The notes under the pieces: generated by a model
The model's input: only the letters and a program-made list of their open reading frames with translations
What the model was told of the DNA's origin: nothing
The model's database searches: none
Shown: piece by piece, positions 1-10,045 of the stretch
Numbering within the stretch: position 1 is the first letter of the stretch
How the letters are laid out: every line of letters begins with the position of its first letter
DNA from: Telopea speciosissima
Lineage: Eukaryota; Streptophyta; Magnoliopsida; Proteales; Proteaceae
NCBI RefSeq assembly: GCF_018873765.1
Contig: NC_057917.1
Span: forward strand, 54,925,464-54,989,463
Length of the DNA: 64,000 nucleotides
Reading direction: 5' to 3'
Made by a program: the position numbers and the translations under genes

Positions 1-10
1 GTGGCCTAGG

Positions 11-175
11 GCTGGCCCAGTTTTTTTTGCTCCCCCTACAAGAGCATACTAATGAGGTGCAACAAAATGGTATCATACAAAAAAGGGTAGTACTTCATGT
101 GAGAAAGAGAGAGATAGACACAAAGATGTTATTGTACCCTACCCTCACTCACAGAACCTTTTTCCTATTAGGTAA
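11..175 (-). repeat. Dispersed repeat, copy 1
   Basis: Read on the minus strand, this stretch resembles copies at about 12315-12490 and 60120-60300 on the plus strand. All three contain a GGAAAAAGGTTCT-like start, a 'gtgtct(a/c)tctctct' tract and a 'cacatgaa' or 'cacttgaaat' block in the same order. No open frame or terminal repeats are seen. It is probably an old dispersed non-coding element; the family was not identified. Confidence 0.35.
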
Positions 176-296
176 AAAGTTCTCCGAACCATCGAGGTTT
201 CCTTCTCCCCCTCATATGAATTATTCAATCATTTTTCTTTCTCCTAAAGATATCGAATAATATATTTCATGTGAGAACACATAAGAAACCCTAGTG

Positions 297-655
297 TAGG
301 GGTGTCAAACCCTAAACCGAACCTGTCAAACCGATCAAACCCATCAAAATAAACTCGAATCAGATCAAACAGGTTGAAAACAGGATCCCATCATATCTTC
401 CGATACAAAACCAAAAATCAGGAGAAAAAAAAAAACCAAGTTTTTTCCATAGTCCACAATTGTTTATATATATACATGGCAAACCGAAACCAAACTTAGC
501 CCGATATCAAACCAATAAAAGCCCGATAAGAGAATATCAAAATAAACCAAAACCGAGCCTTCTCTTATCAAGCTGGCTTTGGTTTGGCCCAATCCAGCCC
601 AAAGACTGGTTCAACCTGATCAAAACCAAACCAAATCTACCGTTTGACACCCCTA
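297..655. mobile_element. hAT-like MITE with TAGGGGTGTCAAAC termini
   Basis: The left end TAGGGGTGTCAAAC is matched exactly in inverted orientation by the right end GTTTGACACCCCTA. The interior is rich in 'aaaccgaacc/caaacc' words and has no convincing frame. The terminus type is common among non-autonomous plant hAT elements (family knowledge). The flanking 8-mers do not match, so the target duplication has decayed or the superfamily call is wrong. Confidence 0.5.
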
Positions 656-657
656 CC

Positions 658-1220
658 TAAGGGTGTTAAATGGTACGGTTTCAGTTAAATGTTACAGTTC
701 GATTCATAATCTCAAAGGTAGACAACAAAATCAAACCATTTATTAAACGGTTTCATATAATGAAACTAAAGCTGAAATGTTATACGGTTCCTAAACGGTT
801 TCATATAAAATGTCGCACCAAAAAACCTACTCTCATAGAAAAAAGCATAATCAATTATTTAATATAAACCTACTTTCATTATAAATAAATAAAAAACCAT
901 AAGTAATTATTCAATATAAACCTGCTCCATTTTGTGAATTTTGAATTATTATTTCTAGATAAAGTATAAACAATTTCATCAACATGGGGATGGGGCCATG
1001 GGAATGTATTCGAGAAAATGTTATTTATTTAATATACAAATCAAAATTTAATCGAATTAAACAATTTTATTTTTAAAATTAAAATCAAACCATTTAATAA
1101 ATTGTCTCAACTTTTAAACCAAAACCGAATCATTTATTACACGATTTCACAGTTCTGATGTTTAGGTTAGGTTTAGTTTCAGTAAATAGTTTTGGTTTGG
1201 TTTTGACACCATTACACCTA
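658..1220. mobile_element. Degenerate hAT-like element abutting the previous one
   Basis: It begins TAAGGGTGTTAAA three bases after the preceding element and ends with 'tttgacaccattacaccta', an imperfect inverted match. The interior has the same style of 'aaaccg' and 'ggttt' words. No target duplication and no coding potential are visible. It could be a relative of the upstream element inserted beside it; the boundaries are approximate. Confidence 0.35.
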
Positions 1221-1227
1221 CCAAAAA

Positions 1228-1380
1228 GGGTATATCCAGTACATTCGGTAAATAATTTTGCATCCTTACCCCGACTTCATGGAGAGTTTGTTATATAGTT
1301 CGAACCTACGGGCTACGACCATTAGATCATAATAGAGCAACCTTACCATTACGCCAAGGTCTGCTCATCATCTTCGAGGT
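1228..1380 (-). mobile_element. tRNA-derived SINE (Au-like), minus strand
   Basis: On the minus strand the sequence reads like a tRNA-derived SINE head: an A-box-like TGGCGTAATGG followed about 50 bases later by a B-box-like GGTTCGAACT, then a 'ggggtaaggatgc' segment typical of the body of Au-type plant SINEs. RNA polymerase III would use the two boxes as an internal promoter in an active copy. It is too divergent and too short to call active. No tRNA cloverleaf is intact, so it is not a tRNA gene. Confidence 0.5.
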
Positions 1381-2202
1381 AATAATCATAAAATAATCAC
1401 AGGTATTGGGTTTTCTTTCTTGGACCCAACTCTTGTCGGGGCATTTTATTAGGACATTTCCGAAGAAAGAGAAACTTTTGGATGGATTTTAAAATTTTCC
1501 AAATCGAATTCCAAAAAGTAGAAGGTGGGGAGCTTGCATTACTAATGAGAGATACTCTTTGTTCTCATTTGAGGGTATATAAATGCGAGCTGTCTTTGTA
1601 GAAAACCTTATCTTCCAATATCTGATAACTTCTTCTCATGGGCTTGTGGATGTAAAGAGTTGAGTATGAGATTGAAACATTAGATTGAACTCTTTAAGAT
1701 CAGCTCATCTGAGGCTTAAGTAGTTTGGATTTGGGTCCTCCTATCGATTCCCCTATTAGCTTTGAGCTTTAATTCGATCTTCAACTTGGGTGTGTTGGAG
1801 TCACCTGTCGGATTATACATCTCTCATTCAATCCAATAGGAGCATGGGAGGGAGCTCCACACTGTTCATATATAAGGGATCCACATAGGGAGGAGAATAT
1901 AAAAGAGCATGAGACCGGCAAAATACCCTTCATTTTTCTTTCTTCTTTTATTGGAGAGGGTTCCTCCCCCCACCTATGCCAGTGTGGGGAAGAATCTGCA
2001 TGCCACACCAATGACAGTGTAGAAAATTGTATCATTCACATGGGTCCACATTAGCGAGAACATGAGAGATTATCGGTGTGCCCCATATCTTATTATGTGA
2101 GAGGGTGCATGATGGAATGTACTCTTTTCGTGTGCTTCTTTTTCCCTTCTTTTATTTTGATTTTAACTCAAAACACCCCCATCAAATAATAATAATAATA
2201 GT
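1381..2202. other. No recognised feature
   Basis: AT-rich spacer. The open frames here are short and match no family I know. An (AAT)n run at about 2186-2200 marks the right edge, next to the foldback element. Confidence 0.5.
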
Positions 2203-2392
2203 AGGGAAAAGGGCGCTAATTAGTGTTGTGTGTGGGTGTGTACCTGTGCCAAGACACAATCCATCGTGAAAAGACCATCGCACCCCCTGGAAAGGTGGAA
2301 AGATCTAGGGGTGCGATGGTATTTTCACGTCAAACTGTGTCTGGGCATAGATACATACGCCCACACACAACAACGGTTAACGTTCTTTTTCC
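2203..2392. mobile_element. Foldback MITE (long near-perfect hairpin)
   Basis: The arm starting near 2225 (gttgtgtgtgggtgtg) is matched in inverted orientation by the arm ending near 2371 (cccacacacaac). Further in, 'gaccatcgcacccc' pairs with 'ggggtgcgatggt' around a loop of about 25 bases. Pairing extends outward, imperfectly, to 'gggaaaagggcgcta' and 'gttaacgttctttttcc'. Both sides are flanked by (AAT)n. A fragment with the same 'gttagcgttctttttccc' end is at about 15036-15055. A transcript would fold into a single hairpin, so this is a possible small-RNA source (inference). Confidence 0.65.
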
Positions 2393-2411
2393 AAAATAAT
2401 AATAATAATAA

Positions 2412-4673
2412 GGGAAAATTACACTGCCACCCCCTGAGGTTTGTATTAAATACAGAACAACCCCCTGTGTTTCTAAATTATACAACCGCATCCCCTTAGT
2501 GGACGGTGTTAAATAATACAATGTAAAATGCCAACTTTACCCTCTTCTGATATCTTGTTAAATAATGTTTAGTGGGAACTGTCAATTTTGCCCTCTTTTT
2601 AAGATTATAGACCAAAGCCCTATTCAATTCAAACCCTCTTTACCGTTGTCTTCTTCCCCAAACAGCAGTTGCCGAAATCGCTGGACCTGTAACTCCACCA
2701 CACAGGTATTCCCTTCTCCACTTGCCATTATCTATGTCTTCTCTCCCTCGTCTCAACTACTCATCTCTTCTCCTTCTATTTTCTCTCGTATTTTTTTTCC
2801 CCTGCTCTCACGCCTATCGGCCCTATCCCTTATCACCATTAACCCTAAAAGTTCAGCAAACCCAATGCCGGTAAGCCATTCCTCAAAAATCCCTGCAAAA
2901 TGTGCTTGCTCATTTTTCATTCCTTCTATTCTTTTAAGCATGAAAGCTGGTGGTGGAGATTTACCTTCTTCTTGGGACAGAACCAACCATGCCTGCTTCT
3001 CAATATCAGGATTATATTCAATAAGCACTCCTTCCAATTCAAAGATTGCACCCAACCACCCAGCCCCCATTCTTTCCTGCCGTAGTAGTGAGTTCCATAG
3101 GGAAGGTCAGAAGGATTATCTGCCTTATTTGGGGGTGGCCAAAAACACGGTCTCTGTTGTGTGCTTTCATCTATCCAGTCATTCAAATCCCGGGATGATC
3201 TCTCTTCCCTCGGATATCGAATTTTGAGGCGAAATCTTAGGTAGTTGAAACAGCATATAAAAAAAACACGTGATGGAAGAAATATACAGAAAATTGAATA
3301 CAAAAAAGGGGAGGTTTTGAAGAAAAATTCGTATGTCGAAACAGATATGCGAAATAAAACATCAGAAGGACGGAATCACGCTTTACAGAGAATCGAAATT
3401 TGAAGGACTGAAAACGATTTCAACAAATTTCTGAAGAATTCTGATCAAAATTCACAGCCAATTGCCCAAGAAAGAGAGAAAAAATTGAAGTATCTCACAG
3501 ACGAAGAAATTTATTGGATTACAAAAGGAGAGGTCTATGATCAAATATCAATTGAAACTTGCACGGAGAATATCAGAACCGAATAACGTGAACAAAAGAG
3601 AATAAACTTTGATAGGGAAATTCAGATGAAAACCATACATATAGGTGGAGAAAAGCATCGAAGGTGGTATCTGACCAGAGATCGATAGAGAGAAAAGAAG
3701 AAAGAGAATTGTTTTGCAGCTTTTCGGCACCGATCTCGTCTTATCCAACGTAAAAGAAGAAAAAAAAAATCAATAAAAGAGGAATAAATTAGTAAAGGTG
3801 GAGAGAGACACGGAGACATGCACTTTGCTGGGAAATCTTCCACTCACAGAGAAATGAGAAGTCTGCAAATTGGAACCGAGAAGCCAGAGCTCAATTACGA
3901 ATTCGCCTCTTTTGTGAGTTCCTTCCTTTGCAACAGCCTTAATCAAGAAAAGGGCTAATAACCTGTCGATCCAAAGGGGAGTTGACAAAAATCAAACATT
4001 CTTCGCCTGTAGAAACCATCCTTGATAGGAGAAACTTAAGACACAGGACGGTGCCCAAGAAAGGACGTCGTTGTTGAATCCAGCATTTTAAGCCAATTTG
4101 AAACAACGACCACTACAATTTAACCCAAATTTGAGCTTCAGAAAAATATCTCGTTCTCTTTTAAGGTAGAAAAATTTAAGTTCAATGCCCTCTTTGAATT
4201 GAACCAGCACCAATCAACAAACCATTCTGAAACAAACCAAACTCCCCTCGTTTCCAGAATCCAGACCTACAAATTGAGGTTTTAGAAACAGTGTAACTTT
4301 CTTCAACTCCTAAAAGGATACATAATTTTTTCAGGCAGGGGATGCAGTTGAGAACCCTAAACTGCAGATGTCGCCGGTCGTCGCAGTTCAGAGGAAGGAG
4401 TGCCAGAACCCTAAACCCTCTTTGTAATTCAAGTAACAGGGAGGGGGGTGAAGTTAGGGATGATCTATGGGTAAAGTGGTAAGCTCACACCCCATTAGGG
4501 GTATATTAGTTATTTGAAGGCAAACTTAACTAACACTGTAACCCCGAACTAACAGAGTGAAGCTCACTGTAATAACTAATCAAAACTCAGGGGACGTGAC
4601 TGTATAATTTAGAAACATAGGGAGTCGCTCTGTATTTAGTACAAACATTAGGGAGTGGCAGTGTAATTTTCCC
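2412..4673. mobile_element. MULE-like element (Pack-MULE) carrying PYRP2-type gene sequence
   Basis: The left end GGGAAAATTACACTGCCAC and the next roughly 85 bases are repeated in inverted orientation at the right end with scattered mismatches. The element is flanked on both sides by the 9-mer TAATAATAA (2403-2411 and 4674-4682). Long terminal inverted repeats and a 9-bp duplication are the hallmarks of Mutator-like elements. The duplication lies in an (AAT)n microsatellite, so its support is weaker than it looks. There is no transposase. The interior holds a host gene fragment on the minus strand, which fits a Pack-MULE. The ends resemble those of the elements at 5003-8519 and 30933-32291. 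Confidence 0.75.
2903..3180 (-). pseudogene. Captured fragment of a PYRP2-type HAD phosphatase gene
   Basis: On the minus strand, two adjoining frames read like the region around the start of the HAD domain of plastid 5-amino-6-(5-phospho-D-ribitylamino)uracil phosphatase (riboflavin pathway). The first frame (3153-3094) contains RPCFWPPPNKADNPS. A frameshift follows, and then LLRQERMGAGWLGAIFE and EKQAWLVLSQEEGKSPP down to GMKNEQ at about 2903. The family nucleophile-region motif (FEWEGVLIEDN in relatives, from memory) appears as FELEGVLIEYN. About 80 of the family's roughly 370 residues are present and the rest of the phosphatase is missing, so no enzyme can be made. A possible first-exon start (MLDSTTTSFLGHRPVS) is seen on the same strand near 4040-4087 but is less certain. 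The identification rests on remembered family sequence. Confidence 0.7.
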
Positions 4674-4689
4674 TAATAATAATAATCAA

Positions 4690-5002
4690 ACACCCATACT
4701 AAAAATCTTTCTGATATTAGATAGATTCGTTCCCAATTAATCCAGTTTATCCTTCTGTCTTTTATCAATGTTTGGTCCCCCTAAAAGTACCACATTTATT
4801 TTGTGTTTTTTTCCTTCTTTTTCTTTTTTGGGAGGGAGGGAGGGGGGAGAATGCTTGTAAAATACCTAATTTGGTTTGAGTTCAAGAAGCTTTGTTTGCT
4901 TGCATGAGAATTGAAGTTTTCCTCTAATGGTTAGATTTTTTGCATATGGCTGTATTTAACTTCTAATCAGGAAACTTAGAGTTTTCTTAACCAATGTTTT
5001 TG
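4690..5002. other. Spacer between two MULE-like elements
   Basis: About 310 bases of AT-rich sequence with no recognised element or frame. Confidence 0.5.
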
Positions 5003-5233
5003 GGTAAATTACACGGTGATCCCTTGAGATTTGCCCTAAATACAGTGCGACCCCTTGTGTTTCCAACATATATACCCCGACCCCTTGAGTTTAGGGTACT
5101 TGTTACACTCAGCCCCACTCCGTTAGAGCATTCTCGTTAGTTGCTGACGTGTTAACCATTGAGGTCTTAAAATGACAAATACATCCTTTAATGGGCTGTG
5201 AGCTTACCATTTTGCCCATAGGGCAGCCCAAAC

Positions 5234-5392
5234 TGTGAGAAAGTATTTCATTCAATAATAATAACTGACACATTACATGCATTTATATACATGACTTGGG
5301 TAATACCCATGTACACTAGACTAATGTAATCCAATCACTATGTGACAACTATACTAGAGACCTCACGGGTAGAGCTTCCTATACCCACAACA
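5234..5392 (-). repeat. 3' LTR of Copia 5234-7513
   Basis: 159-bp LTR with TG...CA ends. It contains about 23 bases (an aataataata tract and 'ctgacacatta') that are absent from the other LTR. Confidence 0.9.
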
Positions 5393-6942
5393 CGCCCCCT
5401 CAAGCTGAGCCGGGGGAACCTAAGGGTGAGCTTGGACCGTAAGACTCCAAAACATTGACAAGATAACCCCTTGGTGAAAATGTCAGCAATTTGACCGACG
5501 GTGGAGACGTAGAGCACATGAAGCTGTCGAGAAGCAACCATGTCTCGCACAAAATGAAAGTCGATCTCAATATGCTTCGTACGAGCATGAAACAATGGGT
5601 TGGCGGTGAGATAGGTCGCACCAATGTTGTCACACCAGACAACCGGAGCCGAAGCCAAGAAAACACCCAATTCACGAAACAAAGAGCGTAACCAAACTAT
5701 CTCAGTGGCAACAGCTGCAACTGCCCTATATTCCGCCTTGGTGGAAGATCTAGAAACAGTTCGCTGCTTATGGGAAGACCAAGAAATCAAATGGCGCCCA
5801 AGGTAAACACAGTAGCCCGTAGTGGATTTACGATCTAGTGGGCAGCCAGCCCGGTCAGCGTCAAAATACCCTGTCAAGCATATGTCATTCCGAGTGCTAA
5901 AGAAGAGACCCTCAGTTGGACTATGACACAAGTAGCGAAGTATCCTTTTGACAGCGACCCAATGAGCATCAGTTGGTTGATGCATGAATTGGGCCACACT
6001 GCTGACCGCAAAACTGATATCTAGTCTTGTAAGCGTAAGATACTGTAAGGCTCCCACAACACGGTGATAAGTGGTTCCATCATGTAGCGGAGTCCCAATT
6101 GTTAGAGATAAGGCCACACCACTTGCAACCGGTGTGGTGGTGGGCTTAGCTGAGCCCATATCAACGCTGACGAGAAGCTCACGAACATATTTGCCCTGGT
6201 TGAGAAACAACCCATCAGGAGAACGGTGCACTTCCATACCAAGGAAGTAACTTAGATCACCGAGCTCTTTAAGAGGAAACTCAACAGACAAGTGACGAGT
6301 CAAGAGGGCCATAGCCGAGCAATCATTTCCAGTGAGGACCAAGTCATCCACATAGATTAAGAGATATAGCATAGTAGAATTGCATCGATAGATGAAAAGC
6401 GAGACATCAGTTCTGGATGCCTTAAATCCGTAGGAGAGAAGAAACCCACTTAATCTATTGAACCACTCCCATGGTGCCTGACGCAATCCATAAAGAGACT
6501 TGCGCAGGCGGCACACATGATTGGGCATAGTAGGATCTACAAAGCCAGGTGGTTGACTCATGAACACCGACTCAGTGAGTGTGCCATGCAAGAATGCATT
6601 TTGAATATCAAATTGTTTTAGTGGCCAGCCATGGGTAACCGCCAGCAACAAAATTACATGAATGGTAGTAGAACGAACAACTGGACTGAAAGTCTCATTA
6701 TAGTCCACACCAGGACGTTGATGGAACCCCTTTGCCATTAAACGGGCTTTATATCGCTCAACAGACCCGTCTGCCTTCTTTTTAATTCTAAAGACCCACT
6801 TGCAACCGACAACATTTTGTTGTGGTGAATACAGTACCAGATCCCAAGTTCGATTGCGTAGTAATGCATCAAACTCCTCCTGCATTGTTGTACGCCATGC
6901 ATGGCTGAGAGCGCATGGCCTGAGTGTAGCAGGTGGGCTCAA
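5338..6942 (-). CDS. Copia reverse transcriptase-RNase H region (open)
   Basis: A 534-residue open frame with no stops. It begins just before the conserved 'W..am..E..al..n.TW.lv' block that opens the Copia RT domain (MQEEFDALLRNRTWDLV). It continues through GCKWVFRIKKKADGS, YKARLMAKG and FDIQNAFLHG to the catalytic YVDD (LLIYVDDLVLTGND). The RNase H half shows DRKSTTGYCVYLG, SSTKAEYRAVA and CDNIGATYL, and ends with a TVGQIADIFTKGL block. The enzyme would copy element RNA into DNA and degrade the RNA. The frame is not continuous with the gag remnant upstream (different frame at the deletion junction), so it would not be made as the usual polyprotein. The last residues run into the LTR. A long intact RT frame in a deleted element suggests recent deletion or chance survival. 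Confidence 0.85.
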   Translation of the reverse strand: MSPPATLRPCALSHAWRTTMQEEFDALLRNRTWDLVLYSPQQNVVGCKWVFRIKKKADGSVERYKARLMAKGFHQRPGVDYNETFSPVVRSTTIHVILLLAVTHGWPLKQFDIQNAFLHGTLTESVFMSQPPGFVDPTMPNHVCRLRKSLYGLRQAPWEWFNRLSGFLLSYGFKASRTDVSLFIYRCNSTMLYLLIYVDDLVLTGNDCSAMALLTRHLSVEFPLKELGDLSYFLGMEVHRSPDGLFLNQGKYVRELLVSVDMGSAKPTTTPVASGVALSLTIGTPLHDGTTYHRVVGALQYLTLTRLDISFAVSSVAQFMHQPTDAHWVAVKRILRYLCHSPTEGLFFSTRNDICLTGYFDADRAGCPLDRKSTTGYCVYLGRHLISWSSHKQRTVSRSSTKAEYRAVAAVATEIVWLRSLFRELGVFLASAPVVWCDNIGATYLTANPLFHARTKHIEIDFHFVRDMVASRQLHVLYVSTVGQIADIFTKGLSCQCFGVLRSKLTLRFPRLSLRGRVVGIGSSTREVSSIVVT

Positions 6943-7259
6943 CCTGATCCATGGAAATGGGTAGAGCCGCTGTCAAGTTTAGACGAGCGGGTTTGCGTGG
7001 AGTCCCAGTTCTGCTGCGTTACCGAAGTAGCAGCATCGGTAGAAACACCAAAAATTGCAGAATCAGGGGAACTGCCGGAGCCAGGGCGCAAGAACGTGCC
7101 GTCAACATAACCGAGGAGATCATAGCCTCGTAACAGTGGCAAGAACTGCGCTCGCCAGAGCATGTAGTTGGATGCTCCAAGCTTCAACGGCAGCTGCGGT
7201 GACACATTGGCGGAGATCAGTGTTGAAGAAGAAGCCGAAGATGGAGTAGGTGACACCAT
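6939..7259 (-). pseudogene. Copia gag N-terminus, truncated
   Basis: The likely gag start (MVSPTPSSASSSTLIS) is at 7259, followed by the typical Copia gag opening 'LGASNYMLWRAQFLPLL' and 'GYVDGTFLRP'. The frame runs on to 6939, where it meets the RT frame out of phase. The rest of gag, the zinc knuckle, protease and integrase are deleted. It encodes part of a capsid-like protein only. Confidence 0.7.
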
Positions 7260-7377
7260 GGAAGGAACAGAGAAAAAAAAAAAAGAAACAAGAAAAGCAA
7301 GAAGCGCAAGAAATGCAAAGAAACAGAAAGGAACCAAGATCAAGGCTCGTCAGAGCACTTTTGGACTCTTGATATCA

Positions 7378-7513
7378 TGTGAGAAAGTATTTCATTCATG
7401 TATTTATATAAATGACTTGGGTAATACCCATGTACACTAGACTAATGTAATCCAGTCACTATGTGACAACTGTACTAGAGACCTCACGGGTAGAGCTTCC
7501 TATACCCACAACA
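7378..7513 (-). repeat. 5' LTR of Copia 5234-7513
   Basis: 136-bp LTR, about 97% identical to its partner outside the indel. It is the upstream LTR for the minus-strand element. Confidence 0.9.
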
Positions 7514-7999
7514 CAAACTTCACTCCCCCTTCCCCTGCTACTCGAATCAGTCGCGGATTTAGGGTTTGGCGATCTGCCTCAGGTTCTTGCTGTGCCGATC
7601 TGCTGAGGCCTTCACTGACGGCCTGTGACGACGAGGGAGGTAATTGTTTTCAGAGGATTTGGTTGTCAGAGAATGGGTTCTAGCTCCCATTCCTTTCTCA
7701 GTTAAAATCATGGTGGACTCTCTTCTGCTCCTTCTCCCAGTGACCCTAGCTGCAACCTAAGCAGAGAATGCATTTTCTTTTCTGCAATGGCCTCTGCTAA
7801 GCAAGAGGGTGGCTTTCCCTGTCCCCGATGCTTTTTCGAGATGGAAGTAAAATCAACAAATCAGATTTTTGTTGTTTAACTACCTCGCAATCTTTAGTCA
7901 AGAAATTTGGGCAAATGAATATAGGAAAATTTGTTTGATTAATAAGATGTTGAATCCCTAGAAAGTGCAAATGAATAGATAAGAGTAGGAGATGCAAAC

Positions 8000-8098
8000 A
8001 TCTGCGTCAACCGGGTTCCTAGCATAGTTTGCCTCTGCCATCTTCCTGGCATGCTCAAAAAACAAAAGGCGATCGAAGTCATTCTGGGGCATCTCCAT
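8000..8098 (-). pseudogene. Captured N-terminal exon of a TOM20 gene
   Basis: On the minus strand, ATG at 8098 opens MEMPQNDFDRLLFFEHARKM, continuing AEANYARNPVDAD to 8000. This matches the start of plant TOM20, the outer-membrane receptor that recognises mitochondrial presequences (family knowledge: a DRLLFFEHARK...YA.NPLDADN opening). The match stops at DAD, where the next bases read GTTTGC, possibly the original intron donor. The TPR-like body and the C-terminal membrane anchor are missing. It sits inside the MULE at 5003-8519 close to its right arm; the sequence upstream on the same strand (8099-8200) may be captured 5' UTR. It cannot make a working receptor. Confidence 0.75.
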
Positions 8099-8519
8099 TC
8101 CTACAGACTGATCGGAACTATTGCAGACCTCCTTCCAAGTCCCTCGCTCGCTAGGGCTTGCCGCTCACTACACTTGCCACGCGAGCTTATTAAACAAAAT
8201 GAAGAAGAAACTAAAGAAAACAGTCCGGGAAAGCGGTTTATACTATGTACTAGATGTCAAACCACGTTGGTGGGGTGATGGTTGCAACGGTGGTGGGGCG
8301 GTGGTTGAAGAAGAAGATGAAGAAATAGTGGTGGGTCCCACTTTTTTATGGTAGAAAAATAAAAAATAAAAATAAGATTATTTTAATTGAAGGGTAAAAT
8401 TGCTATTTAAATTTTATATTTAATACCGTCCACTTAAAGGTGTCGAGTGTATATTTTGAAAATATAAGGGATTGTATTGTATTTAGGGTAAACCTCAAGG
8501 AATCGCAATGTAATTTACC

Positions 8520-9310
8520 TTTTTGTTTTTTGTTTTTTGATGGATTTTCTTGTTTGTAAAAGAGGAATCTTTTCATAAATGAGTAATGAATCTTCCATAT
8601 AGGTTTGTTCGGATTCAATTTTGTGTGGAAAGGGGTGGTCAAAGTTTCCTTGCTTACATTTTGTTTCAATTTTCAACCCAAATGGAATTCATGTTGCATC
8701 ATGCATGATATAATAAAGTTTTGAAAATTCATCAAAAAAATAGAATTTTTGAAAATTTTATTTAAAAACCGCAGCCAATGGGGACGGTGCACCAAGAACA
8801 AGGACAAAGAGAATGTGAGAGGGAAATCAAGGCTGCCACCACGTACAACATTTTCACAAGAAGAACAAAATTGTATGATTGAATTTTTCTTTGATATATT
8901 CACAAGAAAATTTTTCTTGAGATTTGACCTGTGACCTGTGACCTGTAATGATCACGAGGGAAGGTCTTCCCCTGTGGGCTGTACAAAAGACATTTTCCTA
9001 AAAGGGTTGCCAATGAGGCACGATTCATGCTCTTTTACCTTGAGTCCTTAGTTTTGCCTTGTGAATAGTCTCATCATTAGATGGGCATTAGATGGGGAAT
9101 GTCTATAACGAGTCACATGTCAATTTTTTTGATTTATTTTAACTCTATGGTCTATCATATCTTAGTTTTTTTTTTTTTTAAAAATAATATAATATTACAC
9201 TTCTCTTAAATAAAAAAATAATGTTTAAAAAGGTTCAAATGACACATGGAGTATTCAAATTGGTCTAAAATTTGACTTAGACATATCTACCAAATTTGGA
9301 CTCCATACAG
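8520..9310. other. No recognised gene
   Basis: AT-rich spacer. The only structure noticed is a small triple repeat of 'gacctgt' near 8926-8946. Confidence 0.5.
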
Positions 9311-9628
9311 TAGGCCTGCAACAGGATCGGGTTGGGCTGGACTTTATAGAACCCTAGCCCAACTCTAAGTCCCCTTAGCTGGGCCTAGGCCCGACCCGAC
9401 CCTGACTCAAGGCCAGAAAAATCTAATCCTGACCCGCCCTCAAGGTGGGGCCGAGCTGACCCTGATTGGCCCTAATCATGGGAAGGGGAAGGAAATGCAT
9501 GGGCTGAAATGGGCCAGGGAGAAAAATATCAATTTTATGAAAAATAACAGTGTAATAAAATGTGTTATATCACTTATTGCCTTCATATATAATATATTAT
9601 ATAACAAAATGTTGGTGACGTTTAAAGT

Positions 9629-9667
<39 letters not shown>

Positions 9668-9865
9668 TAACTTAAAATAGGATCGGGTTGGGCTGGGTCA
9701 GGCTTAGTCCGAGGCCTCAATCCTAGCCTGACCCGACCCTGACTCAGGACCAGAAATTTCAAGCCCTAATCCGCCCTTAGGGCCAAATATCTCACCCCAA
9801 TCCCTGTTCGAGCTCAGAGCAGGCCAAGGTAGGTTCGGGCCGACAGGACCAAACTTGCACCCCTA
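9311..9865. mobile_element. hAT-like element with TAGG..TGCAA termini
   Basis: The left end TAGGCCTGCAACAGG and right end ACTTGCACCCCTA form an imperfect inverted pair of the TAGGGGTGCAA type, common in non-autonomous plant hAT elements. The interior has GC-rich words (gatcgggttgggctgg, cctgacccgaccctgac) in both orientations and a (TA)n run at about 9639-9664. Target duplications are not clear. Confidence 0.45.
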
Positions 9866-10045
9866 GGCATAAAGTATTATCACGTGACCATTAAAAAAAA
9901 GGCACTTCAGTTGGAATGCCTCCCCCAGGCTATCACACTTTCCATCCCGAAAATATAGATAGCAACTTTCTCTTGGACCATACACACAAAATGTATTGGA
10001 AATGGTCACCTTTTTAAACTAATTTTGAAATGTTTTTGTCTTTTG

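Larger units (their letters stand above)
5234..7513 (-). mobile_element. Copia retrotransposon, internally deleted, nested in the MULE
   Basis: Direct LTRs at 5234-5392 and 7378-7513 are flanked by an exact 5-bp duplication CAAAC (5229-5233 and 7514-7518). In minus orientation the LTR begins TGTTGTGGGTATAG and ends TTTCTCACA. The primer site after the 5' LTR reads TGATATCAAGAG, a variant of the initiator tRNA-Met site. A polypurine tract (TTGAGGGGGCG) precedes the 3' LTR. Only the start of gag and the RT-RNase H end remain; protease and integrase are gone, so the copy is non-autonomous. LTRs differ by about 4 substitutions in 136 aligned bases plus a 23-base indel. Confidence 0.92.
5003..8519. 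mobile_element. MULE-like element (Pack-MULE) with TOM20 fragment and nested Copia
   Basis: The left end (g)GGTAAATTACACGGTGATCC with 'ccttgagatttgccctaaatac' is matched in inverted orientation at 8440-8519 (GGTAAATTACATTGCGATTCC with 'ccttgaggtttaccctaaatac'). The matching arm is about 75 bases. No clean 9-bp target duplication is visible because both flanks are T-rich. Without the Copia element at 5234-7513 the element would be about 1.2 kb. It has no transposase. Its interior includes a TOM20 exon on the minus strand near the right arm. The termini are related to those of 2412-4673. Confidence 0.65.

Noticed and set aside
1288-1375. Possible tRNA gene
   Set aside because: A- and B-box-like words are present but no cloverleaf folds; a SINE head explains them better.
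2565-3227. 220-codon plus-strand frame
   Set aside because: It lies antisense to the PYRP2-type fragment and inside the MULE; its composition and lack of motifs mark it as a shadow frame.
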